From Thraustochytrium sp. TN22 (Eukaryota; Sar; Bigyra; Thraustochytrida; Thraustochytriidae): 64,000 bases of DNA. Under the pieces are notes generated by a model. It was not told the origin of the DNA and ran no database searches. It saw only the letters and a program-made list of their open reading frames with translations. The stretch lies in contig JABLUY010000024.1 in assembly GCA_013306675.1 (NCBI GenBank), positions 158,819 to 222,818 of the forward strand, in the 5' to 3' direction. A program made the translations under genes and the position numbers. This document shows, one piece after another, positions 1 through 10,358 of the stretch. Within the stretch, counting starts at the first letter, position 1. The number at the start of each line of letters is the position of its first letter.

Positions 1-1058
1 ACGTTGTGCAGGTAGCGCAGCGGCGCAACGATGCCGACATCGTGCTGCACGACGTCGGCGAGCCAGCAGCGTCCAAACCGGTCGCGCACGAGGACATCGC
101 CGAGGCTAAAATGCGAGTGCCACATCTCCTCGCGGCCCTGGGCGTCGATGACCATCTGCGTAACCATGGTTGAGCGCATGCAGCTGGTAGTGAAGCGGAT
201 ACGGTCGCTGAGGCGCTCAACGAGGTCCGGATAGAGCTTGTAGTTGCCCTCTCTTGAGAGCGGCACGGCGGACTCCGCCTCGGTCATGAAGAACTTGGCA
301 AAGTCTGCGCCGAGCGCCGGCAGGCGGCGGCCCTCACGCACCTCTACGCGGTAGCATACCGGGCCCAGGTCGCCAGGGTTGTCGCCAGCGCGCACGTCGA
401 CGGATGAGAGGCCGGTCGCGGACTGGAAGACGGCGCGCGCGTTGGGCGAGAACTCGCGGTGCGGGTCGCGTTTGGGCGACTCAAAGTTCATCTTGCGGAA
501 GCCCTGCGCCATGGCAAAGGTGGTGGCGGCGTGCAGGACGGTGACGGACTGGTCGGCGCGCGCGATGCTGATGAGCTTGCGGATGAACCAGTAGAGCGGC
601 CGAGGCTGACCACGCTCAAAGCCCAGCTCGCGGCTCATGGCCAGCAGCGCGCGCGCCGCCTGGTAGGCTTCCGAGCTGTTGGACCGTGGCTGGAAGGCAT
701 GGCAGCAGGTCCACGCCTCCAACTTGCGCAGCTCGGCCAGGTTCTGCTTGCTGGCGTCCAGCTGCAAGTCGTACTCCTTGGTGCCACGCGCCCCGGGCTC
801 GGCGCGCCGCATCTTGAGGCGCTCCGAGTGCTCCGCGAGCGGCCGGCCGCGCTTGCCCGGCACGCGAGGCACGCACATGAGCCCGAGCCGCACGCAGCGC
901 GCGCACGCTTCGCCGCTCGGCGGCGCCCTGCACTTGACGTGCGACTTGAAGCACGCCGCGCAGGCTGCGGCCGCCGGCGACGCCGCGCCGCCGCCGCCGC
1001 TCGCGCTCCCAGGTGACGCCGACCGCGCCGCCTGCGCCGCCTGCGTCGCCTGCGCCAT
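1..1058 (-). CDS. Zn2Cys6 zinc-cluster transcription factor, partial (3' end outside window)
   Basis: An open frame on the minus strand runs off the left edge. Read from the ATG at 1058 it gives an Ala/Gly-rich leader, then six cysteines spaced C-x2-C-x6-C-x8-C-x2-C-x6-C (codons about 965-877), followed by a basic stretch (PRVPGKRGRP). This is the binuclear zinc cluster of fungal-type DNA-binding regulators, known outside fungi in some protists including stramenopiles. Downstream the frame stays open to base 1, giving about 350 residues. The last visible part (about 330-50) resembles a PAS-like regulatory fold, but that is a weak impression. The start is uncertain: another in-frame ATG lies at 1082 and the frame stays open further upstream. 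A nuclear sequence-specific regulator is inferred; its targets are unknown. Confidence 0.75.
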   Translation of the reverse strand, partial: MAQATQAAQAARSASPGSASGGGGAASPAAAACAACFKSHVKCRAPPSGEACARCVRLGLMCVPRVPGKRGRPLAEHSERLKMRRAEPGARGTKEYDLQLDASKQNLAELRKLEAWTCCHAFQPRSNSSEAYQAARALLAMSRELGFERGQPRPLYWFIRKLISIARADQSVTVLHAATTFAMAQGFRKMNFESPKRDPHREFSPNARAVFQSATGLSSVDVRAGDNPGDLGPVCYRVEVREGRRLPALGADFAKFFMTEAESAVPLSREGNYKLYPDLVERLSDRIRFTTSCMRSTMVTQMVIDAQGREEMWHSHFSLGDVLVRDRFGRCWLADVVQHDVGIVAPLRYLHN

Positions 1059-1123
1059 CGTCGCCGGCGTCGCCTGCGCCATCGCGTCGCGCCTGCCTGC
1101 GCCCGCCGCCGCTCCCACCGCCG

Positions 1124-1168
1124 CGCTGCGCCGCGCCGCGCCTCGCCTCGCCGCGCCTCGCCGCGCCG
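1124..1168. repeat. Pentanucleotide tract, CGCCG/CGCCT units
   Basis: Nine 5-bp units in register (CGCTG, CGCCG, CGCCG, CGCCT, CGCCT, CGCCG, CGCCT, CGCCG, CGCCG). It lies 66-110 bp upstream of the chosen start of the zinc-cluster gene. It belongs to the 5-bp repeat family seen near many gene starts in this window. Confidence 0.8.
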
Positions 1169-2569
1169 GGCGCTCTGGGTCTGCTTTCCCGGCCAGCGAT
1201 CGAGGAGCTGGAGGCCGCGCCGCGCTCACGACAGGAAGAGGCGATGTGCGAATGGGTCACGCCGCCGCGCGGCACCCGGGCATGCGCTGCCTCTGCCTCT
1301 GCCTCTGCCTCTGCCTCCGCCGCCGCAGCACCACCACAAACAACCCAGCCCGAAGCAAACACGCCACGCAGACGGTGCGTGCGCCGCCGTGCGCCGCTCG
1401 TGCCTGCTCGCCAGCGTCCTGCTCGCTGGCCGCTCGTCCCGCGCCCGGCCAAATCGCCCAGGGCCCGTGCTGCGCGCGGTGGCGTGCGGCGTGGCGTGCT
1501 CGTGGTGGTGGGCGTACTGCACTGCACTGCAGTCAGGGCAGGGCAGTGCGCCGCTCGCCGCGCGGGCCTGCTCGGCTGCCCTGCGCCGTGCCGCCGCCAG
1601 CCGCTGCTCGCACTCCGCGAGGCGCCGCAGCGGGCCGGGCCAAGCAGGCAAGGCGTCCAGCACCGCGCGGAAGCTTTTGCCCGCGGATGCTTGCATGCAT
1701 GCTTGCTCTTGCTCTCTAGCTGGCACGGCAGCCAGGTGAAGAAGGCGGAGCGAGCTCAAGTGGCTGCGCCCAAATCAGCGCGTGCTCGCGCCGTGCCCGA
1801 CAATTTGGACGTCAAAGTCACAAATCGCTGCAGGCTGACTGCCGCCTGGCCGCCGACGGTGATGAGGCGGACATGCATACGCGGGACGAGCGCGAACGAA
1901 GCGACGCGGAGGAGAAGCAAGCGGCGATGCGCGAATCAGCAGCGCGATGCTTGGACTCAGGTGAGAGAGCTTTGAACCTTCGCAGGAACTGACGCGCGAG
2001 TCCAGTGGCTGCCGAGGACGGTGGTGGCTGGCTGCCTGGCTGGCCGGCACCGCGCCTCACAGAGCCCCTCTGGTCACTGTCAGACGGCTTGCCGGAAGGC
2101 AAGAGAGGACCAACGTCAAACCGCCACCAAGCAGAGTCGCAGACAGCCTGAGCCGGGCCAGGGAACCTTACGGTGGCGGCCGAACCGGCAGGCTGGCAGC
2201 TCCGCTGGCAGAACCGCAAATCCGGCGGTGGCGGCGGTGGCGGCATACGCGCACACCCGCTCTGTACAATCCCTCGAAGTCCCAAGACTGGGAGAAAAGC
2301 GCGGACGCCACTGCCGTCAAGCGCCCCCGCCCTGGCCGCGAGCAAGGCCCGTGCATGGCGCTGAGCAGGGCGAGCAGAGAGGCGACCTGCTGCCCTGGCT
2401 GCCCATGATCGGGCGAGGCAGCCAAGCAGGCCCGTCGGGCGGTTGCCGCCCGACGCCGCGAGAGGCTGCGGCTGCTCGCGGCCGACCGCCGGAGCCCCGG
2501 CGAACGACGCCCGACATCGGCCCGGGATCGCTGCTGGCCCGGCGGCTCAGCGCCGCGACGCCTTCGTGG

Positions 2570-2597
2570 AAGGAAGGAAGGAAGGAAGGAAGGAGTG
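2570..2597. repeat. GGAA tetranucleotide microsatellite
   Basis: About seven consecutive GGAA/GAAG units in an intergenic region. No coding context. Confidence 0.8.
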
Positions 2598-3422
2598 AAG
2601 GATCTCGAGCGCGACGTCACCAAAGGCGCCAGCCAGCCGCCACGGCCACAGCAACGCAGCAGTTGGTCCGGCGGCTCCGGCCGCCCAGCGGTGGCGGCTT
2701 GCGCCGCTGAAAGTGATGGTGGCGACGATGCCACGCTGCCTGCCACGCTGCGGAGTCTCGCGCGCCAGCCTTCGGCTACGCACGATGGCTGTCCCGGCGC
2801 GACCATGTCCTCCCCGCTGGAGTGCGCCAGCCGCTGAGGCCTGAGGCACTTGTGCGCTGCCAGGCCGCGCCGCCACCGGGCGATGAGGCTCGCAAGGCAC
2901 GCCTCGCCAGCGGCAGCGCTGACACTGCAGCAACGGCAGCACCCGAGCGCCGCGCCGCCCCCGGCTGCAGTGACGACGCCGCCGCCGCCGCCGCGGGCCA
3001 CGCGGCGCCAAGGTCACGGTGGTCACCGCTGACTAGTCGGGCGGCTGTCGGGCGATTCGTCGGAGGCGCGCGGGCTCGGGCGCGCGCGGGCGCCGAGCCC
3101 GTGCCGTGGGAGTTTATCGGAGCCACCGACTCAGCGGGCGGGCATTCGCCGGGCGTGGGAGCTTTGGCTTGAGACGCTCTTCTCTCTCCTGGCGGTCGGT
3201 CGGTCAACCCGCGCTTGGTGGCAGCGCGGCCGCGCACGAGGTCGCGCAAGTTCTGCGAGTGCTGGTGCTCAAGCTTGAGCTTGAGCTTGAGCTCGCGCTC
3301 GAGCTCGAGCTCGGCGACTTGTAACTCGCTACATGCTTGCATGCTTGCATGCTTGATGAGGTGACGCGTCTTTTTGCCAATCTTTCTGACGACCAGCGGG
3401 ATGGCCGGTCAGACCGTAAAGA

Positions 3423-3423
<1 letters not shown>

Positions 3424-3480
<57 letters not shown>
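3424..3480. repeat. GA dinucleotide microsatellite
   Basis: An almost pure GA run of about 55 bp, ending 44 bp past the stop codon of the minus-strand TmcB-like gene. It therefore probably lies in or beside that gene's 3' untranslated region. Confidence 0.9.
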
Positions 3481-3483
<3 letters not shown>

Positions 3484-3524
3484 TGGCCAGGCATGCATTT
3501 TTTTATTTTTTTTCCAAAAAGAAG

Positions 3525-6500
3525 TCAGCGGGCACCGCCTCTCCTGGACTTGCCCGCGCCGCCGGAGATGTTCATATCGTTGACGAGGAAGCGCTGGACG
3601 TGTGGTAGGTGCGGCAGCGCGTCCTCTGGAACAAAGAGGATGAGCTGGCGAGCGCGGGACATCTCAACCTTGAGTGCACGGATCGAAGGCGAGACGACGA
3701 GAATGTAGCAGAGCACGTTGAAGAAGAGAAATCCGATGCACAGGGCCAGCACGTAGTTCTCGAAACGGTTGATGACGTCTGAGTGGCGATCATGAATAAG
3801 GGTCACGGCAACGCCAAGCTGAGGCTCGAGAAAGTCTTCTTCAAGCTCCAGAGTCTCGGCGATATCCTCGCGGTGGAAGGCAGCGCGGCGAGCGGCGACG
3901 TTGGTGGCGAGCTCCTCCTCGTCGAGGGAAGTGTCGTAAGCCAAGCCGAGGTAAGACTCGAAGTACGTGCCCATTGCTGGGTGCAGGCCCGTGGCAAGCA
4001 GACCCTCGTGGAAGGCGGCGCAGTCCTCCGCGGTACGTGCGGCGCCTTCTGGCCAGCTTGCGCAGCCGTTCTGCGTGTACATGTACGAGATTGTGCTCGT
4101 GCCAGTGTCGTCACTCGCGAAGGTACCCTCCAAATTATACACGTCCGACCCGTACAGGCCAATGTCGTGCACCAGCTGCAGGGCGTTGATACGCTCCACA
4201 AGCTTGGCCCGCGACACAACGAGATCCACAGCCTCGCCAGTGGCTGGGTCGCTGAGGGCGTCCACGCTGACATTGACCATTGCGCCGGAGAGGAAGAGGC
4301 GCAAATCGAGAGCGGTCTGCCGCGCCAGCGTGCGCCGGAGGCCGGCCAGAAAGGTTTCGGAGGTGAAACCGGCGAGCGCGTCCTGCATCTGGTACTCGAT
4401 CTCAATCATGCCCAGCGAGAAAGCGACGTTGAAGACGAGGAGCACACTCATGCGCAAGAGCCGCATCATGCGCTTGAAGCTTCGGCGTGGAGGTTTTTGC
4501 AACTCAATGGTCGTCCGCTCCGAGCGCAGCAGGGCTCCGGACACGGACGGCCGCTTCTGCATGGACTCATGCGCCGGCAACTTCGTTGTGCGCGTCTCCG
4601 CCGACACGGCCGGAATCGGCACGCTTGCGTCCGTCGGAAAAAGCTCTCCTGGCCCAGCGCTCTCAGCACTTGCCGGATTCGACGCGCCATCCATACTGTC
4701 GATTTCCTCTTCGTCATTTTCCTCTGCACCTGAGTGCACAGGCCGCAAGCCACCTGTGAGCTCCTGGCAGCGGGTTGCGTACCTCGCCATATACTCCTGC
4801 GCCGCGACGCGAGGCATCCGCAGAAAGACATCCAGCACGCCATGCTTGGTACGCTCTACGCGCGCGTCGTTGCCCAGCAGCGGATAAAGACTCGCTACGA
4901 GCAGGACGATGCCGAAGACGCCCAGTATGATGGACTCCGACAGCAGCGTGTGCTCCGTCGCTGCCAACGAGACCTCTGTCTGGTTCATGTATAGCTGTGT
5001 GGACTGCTCCAGACCCCAGAGCGGCGCCTGCTCGACGCTATCTATGTTCGCCAGCAGAGCGATGAGAGAGTCGCTTTCGACGCGAAAGCCATCCAGAGGG
5101 AACTCGTATGCCTTGCTTGAGAGACTGGCGATGCTTAGCGTCGCATCGAAGAGAGTGACCATCTCGATTGAGAGGTCGCCCTTGCGCACGTCCAAGAACG
5201 CGATCACTTCCTCCTCGTAGAGCTGCGCAAGTTCTGCGGGCCCGCCTCCGCGCTGCTCAAACACGACCTTGTCCAGCCTCTTCAGGTCATCGGATGCCTT
5301 CAAGAGGCGCGCACGAAGACTGCTCTCCAGAGAGTCCGCAAGCGCTCCTTGCCGAACCAGGTCCAAACCATGGACCATGTGCGCGATTGTCACCAAGGAA
5401 AAGTCCCGAAAGGTGAGGTCCTCAATGAAGTCCAGACTCGAGCGGAAGCCCTCCAGGACCGCGGTCAGGTGGCCAAACTGGTAGATGGAGACAGCAGCAA
5501 CGAAGATGGACGTGCCAACGTACAGCTTGCGAACGCGCTCTAGGGCGGGGTCGCTCTCCGTCTCCACGTCACGCGACAACTCGCGACGGACCTTGTGCGC
5601 TCGGTTGCGCAGTTGGTCCGCAGAGCTCGTCGTAAACTGCGAGCTCGCGCCATCGTTGCCCGCAGCCTGCATTGATGTCTGAGCCCGCGCTTGCAGCTGC
5701 TGCGCCCGCTTGAGCACCGCGAGCAGGTTGCGCTCCTCGGCCTCATGATCGGCGTCGTTCATCAGGCGGTCATGGGCCGCGATGGCCTCGTGCAGATCCT
5801 CGTCAAAGCCAGGGTCGCCGTAGCCTCCACCTCCTCCGCCGGCGCTGACACCGCCGCCCGCAGCTTCGTTTTTAATGTTCCGCGCGCGTCTCGGCGCCGA
5901 GACCATGACCTTGATGAAGTCCTCGCCAAGCAAGTGGACGCGCTCGATGAGAATGTGCACGCGCGAGTCCCTCAGGTTTCTCAGGTCCGCCTCGTCCAGG
6001 TCCTGCTCAATCTCAAGATCTTCTGTGACAATGACCAGACACTCCGCAGTACCATCGGAGGTCTCGTCCAAGAGCCCCTCCAGGGCCACTCGCTTTGAAA
6101 TGTTTGCTTCGGGATCTGATCCCGAGGCGCTGAGCGTCGCGCTTCCCTCCGGCCCTACTTGGCGTCCTGCACGCCTTCGCGTCCTGGCCAGCTTCTCTGC
6201 AATAGAGTCCTGGGTGTGGGTGTCTAGCGTCGGCTTGCGCCCGGCGCGCCGCGCTTGCTCCGAGACCTTGGCGTCCTGCATGGCCTCCGTTAGGTCTGTC
6301 GCGTTAAGGACCAGGTCATGGAGCCGGCAGACGTGCTGCTCCGTCTGCAGTGAGCGCGGGAGCGAGTCATCGCTACTGTTGAACGCCGCTGCATCCGCTT
6401 GATTTGCCTGCTGTAGAAGGCTGCCCGCTCGGTGCCCGCGGAATCGGCTGTGCAGATGACCCGCCAGCCCGAGGACCTTTGCCGACTCGGGGTGCACCAG

Positions 6501-8735
6501 AATGTATGAGCTTGCCATTGACGGCTCTTGCGAGGCGGCGGCCTGATAGCCGGACAGTGCTAGCACACCGGTGTTAGGGCCGCCCTCGAGCGAATGGACC
6601 GGTGTGAAGAGGGCGTAGATTTGGAAGTGTAGGCCATCGGACGCAAACGGCTTGAGCTTGAGCATGACCTCGAGCACCTCACCGCTAGGCGTCTTGAGGA
6701 AGGTGTGCAGCTTGCGGTCGAACCAAGCGTCATCCCCGCGCTCGATAAAACGGTAGACGATATCGCCCAACTCGCTTCGCAGAGGCTCCATGCAAAAGTT
6801 CTGAAAACGGTCGCTCACCATAGATCGCGACGGGACATTGAGCATCTGCGAGGCCATCGAGTTCGCCGACAGTATACGCCCAGTTCCCTCGCGCGACGAG
6901 CTCTCCGAAACGCTCATGATGATCACGCCCACAGCCTCAGAGTTAATATCGTCCAGGTCCTCCTCGTCGCTGCGGCCCGGCCGCGTCCTGGACATGCGCA
7001 CAGCACGATTCAACATGGCAAGCCCGGTGTTGTAGTCGCTGCACACGTCGACCAGAAAGGTCCCAAAACGCTCCAGAAACTCCGGGTTGTTTGGCGCCAG
7101 ACGAAGAAGTTTCACATACGCCTCACGTGCGCCTGAGGTGTACTTGGCAGCCGACAGAGCAAGCTGGCGGACCTTGTTCACGTCCGGACGCACCTGTGAA
7201 AGCTCCTCCCAGAACTTGGCGAGTTCGTTGGCGCACTTTTCGTCCAAAGCCACGGCCTCGCGCATATACATGGCGCTCTTGACGTAGCCCATGAGGTCAG
7301 AGGATGCGCTCAGGTTCTCCTCCAGGAGTCGCTTGGTCTTGTAGATGGCAAAATGCAGGTCGATGTCCAGGCCTCGTCGCTCGGCAATGAGGATGGCGCG
7401 GCGCACGAGTGGGCTTCGATCGCGCAAAAAATCCAGCAACACGTGGGCGTGGAATACGCAGAGCGCGCTCGAGGATGGAAAGACCGCTGCCGCGTCGATG
7501 TACCACATGTGAGCTCGAAGCGAGCGCTCGTGCAGCTCCACGGGGTCCGCCTTGGACAGAATTGGAAAGTGCTTGTCTTTGCCCACGCCTTGCACCTCAA
7601 GTCGGCACTTGAGCTCCAGCTCGAAGACGTTGCTGCACTGTCGCGGCGCTTTGCTCACAAGTGAATAGCGCCTGTACTGAACCACAGCATGTGTGAGCGG
7701 GACTACCAAGATGAGGCCGCCGAAGAGGGTCACTGGTGCCGTGTACTCGTAGCGCGCGTCGTAGGCCGCACAGCTGTCTGGATCGAGCAGTACGTCCCGT
7801 CCGCTGAAGAGCCTCACGTGGCCGAAGGTACAGATCGCCGTCCAAGCGAGCGCAGAAGAAAGGATTGCGCGCACCATGCCCACGTCCTGGTCGAAGAAGG
7901 GCTGGTACCAGCAGAAGAGAAAGGCGAGACCCACGGACAGGGCCATGGTAAGAAAAGCCCAACCGGTCTTGAGGTTCGTACTCGGGTCGGGCTGGCTCAC
8001 AATCGTAAAGATCAGCGCGAAGACCGTCTTGGCGCAAAGGTGGAGGGTCGTGATGCGCGCGTGAGGGCGCGCAGAGGGCGCATCGGACATGGGGCGAGGG
8101 TCGAAGAGCGTCACGGACACGAGCAATGATATCGAGATGAAGACGATGAGTGCCACGGTCGTGATGGGCAGCAAGGCCTTGCAGGTCTCGGTTTTTTCGA
8201 AGCCGCGGCACGTGAACACGTTCGACATGATGCTCACGAATGGGATGAAAAGAATGCCGACACAGCTTGACATGGTGTGTCGTAGCACCTTGATGGTCCA
8301 GATGAACCTAAAGTTCTTGTTCGTCCAGGCGTACCCGACGTAGAAGAGGTTCACGAGCTCCAGCACGACCACCACAAGACAGACAATGAGCACTGGAAGC
8401 AGCGTGAATGTCCTCTTCGCTTGGTACCCGATCTGCACGTACACGATGCCGGTGGCCAGGTTCTGCACCGTCGTCGGGTAGTCCATGTCCATGATTTCTG
8501 GTGGCGGCAAGACGAACGAGAGCATCTGCAGAAAGTCCACGAACATGAAGAATAAAAAGAGGACCCTGGAGTGGGAGCCCTTCTTGGACATGGCGAAGAG
8601 GACGCCATTGAGCCCGTCCTGCGCAGCCTTGACGATGCGGTCGATTGATTCCAGCAGCGTCTCTGACTCCAACGCCCGATCGTTGAAGACGTCCAGGTGA
8701 TCGATAGTGTCCACCGGCTTCATCGCCGTCTTCAT
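3525..8735 (-). CDS. TmcB-like multipass membrane protein with TPR-like and PAS-like regions (paralog A)
   Basis: Encodes 1,736 aa from a single frame starting at ATG 8735. Eight hydrophobic segments lie at about residues 57-77, 110-136, 155-171, 188-210, 233-247, 258-276, 289-306 and 333-352. A helical region follows at about 360-585, with the QCSNVFELELKCRLEVQG and DKCAN-type blocks I associate with the TPR region of TmcB/TmcC (tiny macrocysts) proteins. A PAS-like domain lies at about 600-715. A charged, Ser-rich, probably cytosolic linker runs to about 1065, then TM segments near 1070-1090, 1278-1298, 1418-1443 and 1661-1682 enclose two helical, presumably extracytosolic domains. A membrane sensor role is inferred; no catalytic domain is visible. 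It is divergent from, and clearly paralogous to, the gene at 10359-15644. Confidence 0.8.
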   Translation of the reverse strand: MKTAMKPVDTIDHLDVFNDRALESETLLESIDRIVKAAQDGLNGVLFAMSKKGSHSRVLFLFFMFVDFLQMLSFVLPPPEIMDMDYPTTVQNLATGIVYVQIGYQAKRTFTLLPVLIVCLVVVVLELVNLFYVGYAWTNKNFRFIWTIKVLRHTMSSCVGILFIPFVSIMSNVFTCRGFEKTETCKALLPITTVALIVFISISLLVSVTLFDPRPMSDAPSARPHARITTLHLCAKTVFALIFTIVSQPDPSTNLKTGWAFLTMALSVGLAFLFCWYQPFFDQDVGMVRAILSSALAWTAICTFGHVRLFSGRDVLLDPDSCAAYDARYEYTAPVTLFGGLILVVPLTHAVVQYRRYSLVSKAPRQCSNVFELELKCRLEVQGVGKDKHFPILSKADPVELHERSLRAHMWYIDAAAVFPSSSALCVFHAHVLLDFLRDRSPLVRRAILIAERRGLDIDLHFAIYKTKRLLEENLSASSDLMGYVKSAMYMREAVALDEKCANELAKFWEELSQVRPDVNKVRQLALSAAKYTSGAREAYVKLLRLAPNNPEFLERFGTFLVDVCSDYNTGLAMLNRAVRMSRTRPGRSDEEDLDDINSEAVGVIIMSVSESSSREGTGRILSANSMASQMLNVPSRSMVSDRFQNFCMEPLRSELGDIVYRFIERGDDAWFDRKLHTFLKTPSGEVLEVMLKLKPFASDGLHFQIYALFTPVHSLEGGPNTGVLALSGYQAAASQEPSMASSYILVHPESAKVLGLAGHLHSRFRGHRAGSLLQQANQADAAAFNSSDDSLPRSLQTEQHVCRLHDLVLNATDLTEAMQDAKVSEQARRAGRKPTLDTHTQDSIAEKLARTRRRAGRQVGPEGSATLSASGSDPEANISKRVALEGLLDETSDGTAECLVIVTEDLEIEQDLDEADLRNLRDSRVHILIERVHLLGEDFIKVMVSAPRRARNIKNEAAGGGVSAGGGGGGYGDPGFDEDLHEAIAAHDRLMNDADHEAEERNLLAVLKRAQQLQARAQTSMQAAGNDGASSQFTTSSADQLRNRAHKVRRELSRDVETESDPALERVRKLYVGTSIFVAAVSIYQFGHLTAVLEGFRSSLDFIEDLTFRDFSLVTIAHMVHGLDLVRQGALADSLESSLRARLLKASDDLKRLDKVVFEQRGGGPAELAQLYEEEVIAFLDVRKGDLSIEMVTLFDATLSIASLSSKAYEFPLDGFRVESDSLIALLANIDSVEQAPLWGLEQSTQLYMNQTEVSLAATEHTLLSESIILGVFGIVLLVASLYPLLGNDARVERTKHGVLDVFLRMPRVAAQEYMARYATRCQELTGGLRPVHSGAEENDEEEIDSMDGASNPASAESAGPGELFPTDASVPIPAVSAETRTTKLPAHESMQKRPSVSGALLRSERTTIELQKPPRRSFKRMMRLLRMSVLLVFNVAFSLGMIEIEYQMQDALAGFTSETFLAGLRRTLARQTALDLRLFLSGAMVNVSVDALSDPATGEAVDLVVSRAKLVERINALQLVHDIGLYGSDVYNLEGTFASDDTGTSTISYMYTQNGCASWPEGAARTAEDCAAFHEGLLATGLHPAMGTYFESYLGLAYDTSLDEEELATNVAARRAAFHREDIAETLELEEDFLEPQLGVAVTLIHDRHSDVINRFENYVLALCIGFLFFNVLCYILVVSPSIRALKVEMSRARQLILFVPEDALPHLPHVQRFLVNDMNISGGAGKSRRGGAR

Positions 8736-8781
8736 CCTATCCTTTGAGGCGCGCTTTCGCGCGAGTTGATCAGCACTGCAC

Positions 8782-8830
8782 GCTAGTAGCTAGCTATCTC
8801 TAGCTTGCTAGTAGTAGCCAGCTTGCTACG
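8782..8830. promoter_or_regulatory. TAGCTAGC-rich block upstream of paralog A
   Basis: A cluster of GCTAG/TAGCT words 47-95 bp upstream of the ATG at 8735. Similar clusters lie 50-150 bp upstream of the starts at 26664 and 46344, so a core-promoter or initiator role is possible. This rests only on recurrence. Confidence 0.35.
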
Positions 8831-8837
8831 AGAGCAA

Positions 8838-8860
8838 GGGCGGCACCCTTGGTGCCGCCC
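8838..8860. repeat. Perfect 10-bp inverted repeat with 3-nt loop
   Basis: GGGCGGCACC, then CTT, then GGTGCCGCCC: a perfect GC-rich stem. It lies between the TAGC block and the pentamer array in the divergent region. It could be a protein-binding palindrome or a 5' UTR hairpin. Confidence 0.7.
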
Positions 8861-8900
8861 AGTTTGCGCTGCGCAAGCTCCTGCGCAGTCTGCGCAGTGG

Positions 8901-8985
8901 TGCGCTGCGCTGTGCAGCGCGGCGCTGCGCTGCGCTGCGCGGCGCGGCGCTGCGCTGCGCGGCGCGGCGCGGCGCTGCGCTGCGG
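8901..8985. repeat. Pentanucleotide array, TGCGC/GGCGC units
   Basis: Seventeen consecutive 5-bp units in strict register, nearly all TGCGC or GGCGC (exceptions TGTGC, AGCGC and a final TGCGG). It lies 166-250 bp upstream of the minus-strand TmcB-like start. Confidence 0.9.
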
Positions 8986-10358
8986 CACCACTCGTCCTTC
9001 CGGCGTGCGATCTTCGCGCCCGCGCGGGCGAAGGCCGTCGTTGCGGCGGCGGCGGCAGCGGGTGTGACGAGCGGCGAGAGCGTCTACTCTGAATCGATGC
9101 GGCCCCTCAGCGATGCAGGTCGAAACGGTGCACTGGGGTGGTCCATTGCCGCAAAGCAAGGTGATCAATTCGAGTGGAGAAAGACTTCCAAGCCAAAAGC
9201 TGCCCGTGCTGACTGCAGTGGCGCACGAAATGCAGACTTAGCTTGCGTGCACGAAGACGCAAAAGCAGCAGCAGCTGAGCAAGCAAGCTTTTGATCGGGA
9301 GGCTCCATTTGACCGGCAAGCCTGCTAGAGAGGAGCTCATCATGGAAAAAGGCCCTCAACGGATCTCTCGTGGGGCGAGGTCGTCGGAGGCATCGCGTTG
9401 TTTTCGCTCCGATGACCAGAGTCTGTCTAACTGGGCGAGCTTCCAAGCAGGCAGGTTGCAACCTCTCTGACAGTGTCATCTGTGGGGACTCCAGCACGGC
9501 GACGGTACGATTTGCCACGGCTGGGCATGGGCCGATAACGGACAAACAGTACTATCTGGAAGTCAGAATCATCCGGGCCGCTCAGATGCCATTTCCCGTC
9601 ATGGGGATGATGGGACCAAACTCACTCCAGCTCTGACGCTAGACCAGACCAGGTTCATTACGCTGGATCTCGTCATTTTTGATGCGCCTCCCGAAGACTT
9701 GATCGAAGTCGCCATCCGACGTTAGCTGTCCCACGTTTTGGATGATATCCACTCGGAGTTAGGACTACCCACCCAGCCTCCGAGTTTTTCGCGTTCTGGA
9801 GGCCACCGCTACTAGTATGAGCGCTGCTTCCCTTCAGTTACCTCGGTTTCAGATGATGCTCAGGCTCCCACTGATGTTCAGGCGAAGGCCGCAACTGCCC
9901 GTTCAACGGTAACAAGGAGCACCCGCATCCGAGTCTCTGGCTCGTCTCAAAAAGTGACAGCGACAGCGCGACGCAGAGGAGCGTTGGATTGGTAGCAGCC
10001 GCTGGCAGGCGGCGAGGCGCGTTGGCTGGCATGGGCGGCCCGGAACGGTCACGGACGGAGTCTGTCGTCCTGGCGGCTGCTGAAGCGTTATTGGAAGCGC
10101 GCCTTCCCCACTTCGAAGGCCGCCAACTTCGACTTTTTGCGAGGAGTGGTGCTATTTGCTGCAGAGCTTACTGCTGACCGACGCCAGCAGGGCGCTCCAT
10201 CTCCTGCACAACAGCATTTCGTTTCATTCGCGATTCGCGCCAGGGCGGCGCTCGTGCTGGTGCTGGTGTTGCGGTCCGAGCAGGGCGTCGGCCGCAGGTG
10301 AGCGGCGCGGCGGCACGGCAGTGCGCGCGCGGCCAAACACCGGAGCGTCGCAGCAGCC

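Larger units (their letters stand above)
1059..3524. other. Gene-free low-complexity region with many microsatellites
   Basis: About 2.4 kb with no convincing gene on either strand. The reading frames here are Ala/Arg/Pro-rich by-products of GC-rich sequence. The region holds a CGCCK pentamer tract (1124-1168), imperfect CTCTGC hexamers (1291-1322), GGAA tetramers (about 2570-2597), an AGCTTG/AGCTCG hexamer run (3272-3313), GCATGCTT repeats (3332-3354) and a GA dinucleotide tract (3424-3480). It separates the start of the Zn2Cys6 gene from the 3' end of the first TmcB-like gene. Confidence 0.6.
8736..10358. other. Divergent promoter region between the two TmcB-like paralogs
   Basis: 1.6 kb separating two divergent start codons. 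It contains a TAGC-rich block (8782-8830), a perfect hairpin (8838-8860) and a long NGCGC pentamer array (8901-8985). An open frame without ATG at about 9471-9726 (+) has a protein-like end (segments LTLDQTRFITLDLV and APPEDLIEVAIRR before TAG). I cannot assign it; it may be a relic or an exon. Confidence 0.5.

Noticed and set aside
3424-3480. GA tract as part of a CRISPR or coding repeat
   Set aside because: Simple dinucleotide microsatellite without spacers. No CRISPR array exists in the window.
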